Assembly (NCBI GenBank): GCA_027005175.1
Contig: JALTMC010000111.1
Location: forward strand, 1-7,667
Direction of reading: 5' to 3'
Source: Myxococcales bacterium
GTDB lineage: Bacteria; Myxococcota_C; UBA6777
Length of the DNA: 7,667 nucleotides
How positions within the stretch are numbered: the stretch's first letter is position 1; each line of letters opens with the position of its first letter. Both the position numbers and the translations under genes were made by a program. Shown here in pieces: positions 5,137-7,667 of this stretch. The notes beneath the pieces were generated by a model. That model made no database searches, had not been told where the DNA came from, and saw nothing but the letters and a program-made list of their open reading frames with translations.

Positions 5137-7667
5137 ATGGATGTCGTTTGTCCCCAATGTGGCGCAACCTACGAACTGAATGAGTCACAAATCCCTGGAG
5201 CATCAGCACGTGTTAAGTGCTCTTCCTGTGAACATATTTTTCGTGTTCACAAGCACCCCGAAGGAATGGGGCCTCCTACATACACAGCAACCACAAGCAA
5301 TGAGGCCATCGCCGCCGATCCCCTGCCCTCACCTGTGAGGGAAGCACCTGCCGTACAACAGATCACTGTACGTTCCAGCAATGGAGTGACTTCACACATC
5401 CCAGATCAAGCGACTTTGCAGCGAATGGTAGTGGAGCGAAAACTCGCCCCCACAGATGAGCTGTCCTATGATGGAGAGACATGGTATGAGTTGGGTTCTC
5501 TACCCGAGCTAGAGCCTTTCTTTCAGTTACTTGTACAAGCATCTCCCTCCCAAGCGCACCTCACAGGAAATGGCCCTGTTCTTATCTCGGGACAGGTCGA
5601 TCCAGCCTCAACCTTGGAGTTTGGCCTCCCATCTTCCTACGATCCCTCCATGTTTCCCCCCTCTCGCCCCGGTATGCTGCGTGCGGAAGGCTCTATTAGC
5701 CAAGAAACAGCAAGATACCAAGAGAGCCACTCCGGCCAATACTCCAGTGGCACATATCCCATGCACACAGGCTCCCATGAGAATGTGTCCTACGGGGTTA
5801 GGGCTCCTGTTTTTTCATCACAGAGTTCAGTGAATGCTTTGCCTGCCTCAACCAATCATTACAACAACAGCAGCTCAGAGCTGCTCCCTGAGATCTCAGG
5901 CCCTGCAATGGAAGGGGTCTCCTTTACGACATTAAAGCGAAGCGAGTCTGCAGAAAACTCATCCGCAGAGAGCCCTGTTCAAGTGAAGTTTGGGCAAAAT
6001 CAAACACGCATACCTACGATGATCACCAAGAGTGACGACAACTGGCCCATTGGCCCTGCTGCACAAAGCCCTTCGAATGAGAATGCGGCTTCTGCCGCTG
6101 CGCCAGTGAGTAAAGCAAGTCATTCCGGTTTGCATTCTTCGTCAAGCATTGAGCCTTATTTTATCAGCCAAGACGATCTCCCACAACGTCCTCCCTCTCG
6201 TGCAGGACGATGGTTTGCCTTGATCATCCTGATCCTAGGTCTGGGCATTGGAAGCTACTCTTTGCTCAATCCTGATATCTTTGGGAAAGTGGCATTCTGG
6301 CTCAAGTTGTCTGATACCAATCTGAAAGCGCTCCAGCATATCCGAGAAGCTCGTGAGTTGGTCCAACAAGTCACTCCCAAAGCCTTTGAAAAAGCCAACC
6401 AAGAGCTAGAGAAAGCACGTAAGGACGTGGGGAGTCCCTTCACAGCCTATCTCGCGACCAAAGCCACCGTGGAGCTGCTCCAAGTTGATATTTTGGATCT
6501 TCGTCTCAGTTTGTTGGGCAAAAAGCAACGTTATTGGAAAAAGAAGCTTGCCGAGTTGCAGGCCACCCAAGCCAAGCAGAAAGCACAAGATGACGACCAA
6601 GACGATGCAAAATCCAGTACGTTGATGCAACAGACCACAGCGTTGGCAAACTTATTAAAGAAGTGGGAGAAGCAGAGCCAGCGATGGCGAAAAGAATTTA
6701 ACAGGCGTTGGCAAACCGCCAAGAAGCTGGTAGGAGAGGCCAGCAAGCGCGATGCCAAACATCCTTATACCATGATCGCTCGGCTGCATCTGCGCAGTTT
6801 GTCGCGTGCGGCCAACTCTTCCAAGCAAAACTCTGACTTTCAAGCACATTACTCAAGAGTCTTGGACAAACTAGAAGACCGTAGTTTGCAAGGCTGGATC
6901 TATCTTCATGGAGCAAGTGTTGCGATTCGCCACAAGAAGTTTAATCGCGGTTTGGGTTTAATCCGCAATGCAGTGAAGTATTGCAAGCACCCGAACTGGC
7001 TATACCCCCGTTTGTTGGGAGCCTGGGTTTGGGTTGAAAAAGGGAACACCAAAAAAGCAGAGACCATACTCGGAACCATCGACAAGAATGTGTCAGAGCA
7101 CCCTCGTGTTGGCGACTTTCGTGAGATCCTAAATCCACCAAGCCTAGAGACTTTGCTGGCATCGTATGGGGAAGCAAAAACCACGACCCCTTCCACCCGA
7201 CCAGACCCGGAGAACACAAACAACGTCGATGCAGGCAGTCCCACGACTCCGGACGCAGGTGCTGGCACACCCGAAGTCGCTCCACCCGAACCCAAAGCAT
7301 CCAAGCCCAAAACTCTCACCACGAGCAAGCTCATGGCAAGAGCCTACTTGGATTGTTATCGAGGACTTGTCGCGTGTGGTCTACGCAGATCCAAACAGGC
7401 CCTGCCACGAGTAAAGAATGGCTACAGTTATTCTACCATCGGCTGGTGTTATCTTCAGCGCAAGCAATTCAGCCGGGCAATGCGATCGTTCCACAACGCG
7501 ACTCGCTTTCGCGGTCGACGCAGTGACACCTATTATGGGCTTGGTTTGAGTTATCTGTTTGCAGGAAAAAAGAGCAAGGCTTGCGACTACTTTCGACGTC
7601 ACCTACGAACCTATCCACGACACAGTAAAAATGGAGAAATACGGGTGTGGGTCAAGAAGCACAAATG
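5137..7667 (+). CDS. Zinc-ribbon / GYF-like / single-TM / TPR-like protein, open at the right edge
   Basis: The frame is open from ATG 5137 for 843 codons to the window edge. The last two bases are TG, so a TGA could follow immediately, and the C-terminal sequence looks like a natural end. AGAGG lies ten bases before the ATG. Residues 1-37 form an MJ0042-type zinc ribbon with CPQC (5-8) and CSSC (28-31). Residues ~76-130 resemble a GYF_2/DUF4339-like module (TLQRMVVERKL, DELSYDGETWYELG, PELEPFF). A Ser/Pro-rich, low-complexity linker (~131-357) leads to one membrane helix (WFALIILILGLGIGSYSLL, 359-377) preceded by RAGR, suggesting an N-in, C-out orientation. Beyond it are charged, coiled-coil-like helices (~384-545), a TPR-like pair (~587-656), a Pro/Thr linker with VDAG and PDAG (~682-725) and TPR-like helices to ~830 (STIGWCYLQRKQFSRAMRSF, TYYGLGLSYLFAGKKSKACD). 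No enzymatic motif is seen, so it is probably a scaffold or adaptor. The ZnR-GYF-TM order recalls the gliding protein GltJ (AgmX), but the specific function is unknown. Confidence 0.85.
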   Translation, partial: MDVVCPQCGATYELNESQIPGASARVKCSSCEHIFRVHKHPEGMGPPTYTATTSNEAIAADPLPSPVREAPAVQQITVRSSNGVTSHIPDQATLQRMVVERKLAPTDELSYDGETWYELGSLPELEPFFQLLVQASPSQAHLTGNGPVLISGQVDPASTLEFGLPSSYDPSMFPPSRPGMLRAEGSISQETARYQESHSGQYSSGTYPMHTGSHENVSYGVRAPVFSSQSSVNALPASTNHYNNSSSELLPEISGPAMEGVSFTTLKRSESAENSSAESPVQVKFGQNQTRIPTMITKSDDNWPIGPAAQSPSNENAASAAAPVSKASHSGLHSSSSIEPYFISQDDLPQRPPSRAGRWFALIILILGLGIGSYSLLNPDIFGKVAFWLKLSDTNLKALQHIREARELVQQVTPKAFEKANQELEKARKDVGSPFTAYLATKATVELLQVDILDLRLSLLGKKQRYWKKKLAELQATQAKQKAQDDDQDDAKSSTLMQQTTALANLLKKWEKQSQRWRKEFNRRWQTAKKLVGEASKRDAKHPYTMIARLHLRSLSRAANSSKQNSDFQAHYSRVLDKLEDRSLQGWIYLHGASVAIRHKKFNRGLGLIRNAVKYCKHPNWLYPRLLGAWVWVEKGNTKKAETILGTIDKNVSEHPRVGDFREILNPPSLETLLASYGEAKTTTPSTRPDPENTNNVDAGSPTTPDAGAGTPEVAPPEPKASKPKTLTTSKLMARAYLDCYRGLVACGLRRSKQALPRVKNGYSYSTIGWCYLQRKQFSRAMRSFHNATRFRGRRSDTYYGLGLSYLFAGKKSKACDYFRRHLRTYPRHSKNGEIRVWVKKHK

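Noticed and set aside
6906-7334. 142-residue minus-strand open frame
   Set aside because: It is antisense to the zinc-ribbon/TPR gene, whose frame is continuous and shows recognisable modules; a shadow frame.

Overview
The window holds three substantial protein genes separated by short-repeat-rich or hairpin-rich spacers. There is no sign of rRNA, tRNA, CRISPR or a complete mobile element. G+C looks moderate (about half, by eye). The third gene encodes an MJ0042-type zinc ribbon, a GYF-like module, one membrane helix and TPR-like helices, with a linker containing 'VDAG' and 'PDAG'. That style is common in Myxococcota and other former deltaproteobacteria, so I infer a moderate-G+C member of that group. 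This is a judgement from style, not a database match.

Layout. Bases 1-370 hold no gene I can assign. One + frame stays open from base 2 to 310 and could be the tail of an upstream gene, but the stretch also carries a 27-bp tandem duplication, a 24-bp repeat pair and a small hairpin. Bases 371-1756 (minus strand) encode an RsmB-type 16S rRNA cytosine-C5 methyltransferase whose SAM-binding and catalytic motifs are noticeably divergent. Bases 1757-2281 are a roughly 525-bp divergent spacer with a candidate minus-strand promoter, a 51-bp tandem duplication and a 22-bp direct repeat. Bases 2282-4930 (+) encode a complete HrpB-type DEAH/RHA helicase. Bases 4931-5136 form a spacer with two adjacent hairpins. 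From 5137 to the right edge (+) runs a long membrane-anchored zinc-ribbon/GYF/TPR protein. It has no stop inside the window, but the last two bases are 'TG' in frame, so it may end at the very next base.

Functional relations. RsmB (ribosome modification) and HrpB (RNA helicase-like) are divergently transcribed housekeeping-type genes and need not act together. The zinc-ribbon/TPR gene is co-directional with hrpB but separated by 206 bp with hairpins, so I treat it as probably a separate unit. Its predicted cytoplasmic ZnR-GYF half resembles the layout of the Myxococcus xanthus gliding protein GltJ (AgmX), but its predicted exported half is TPR-like. It is the least described and most interesting item here.
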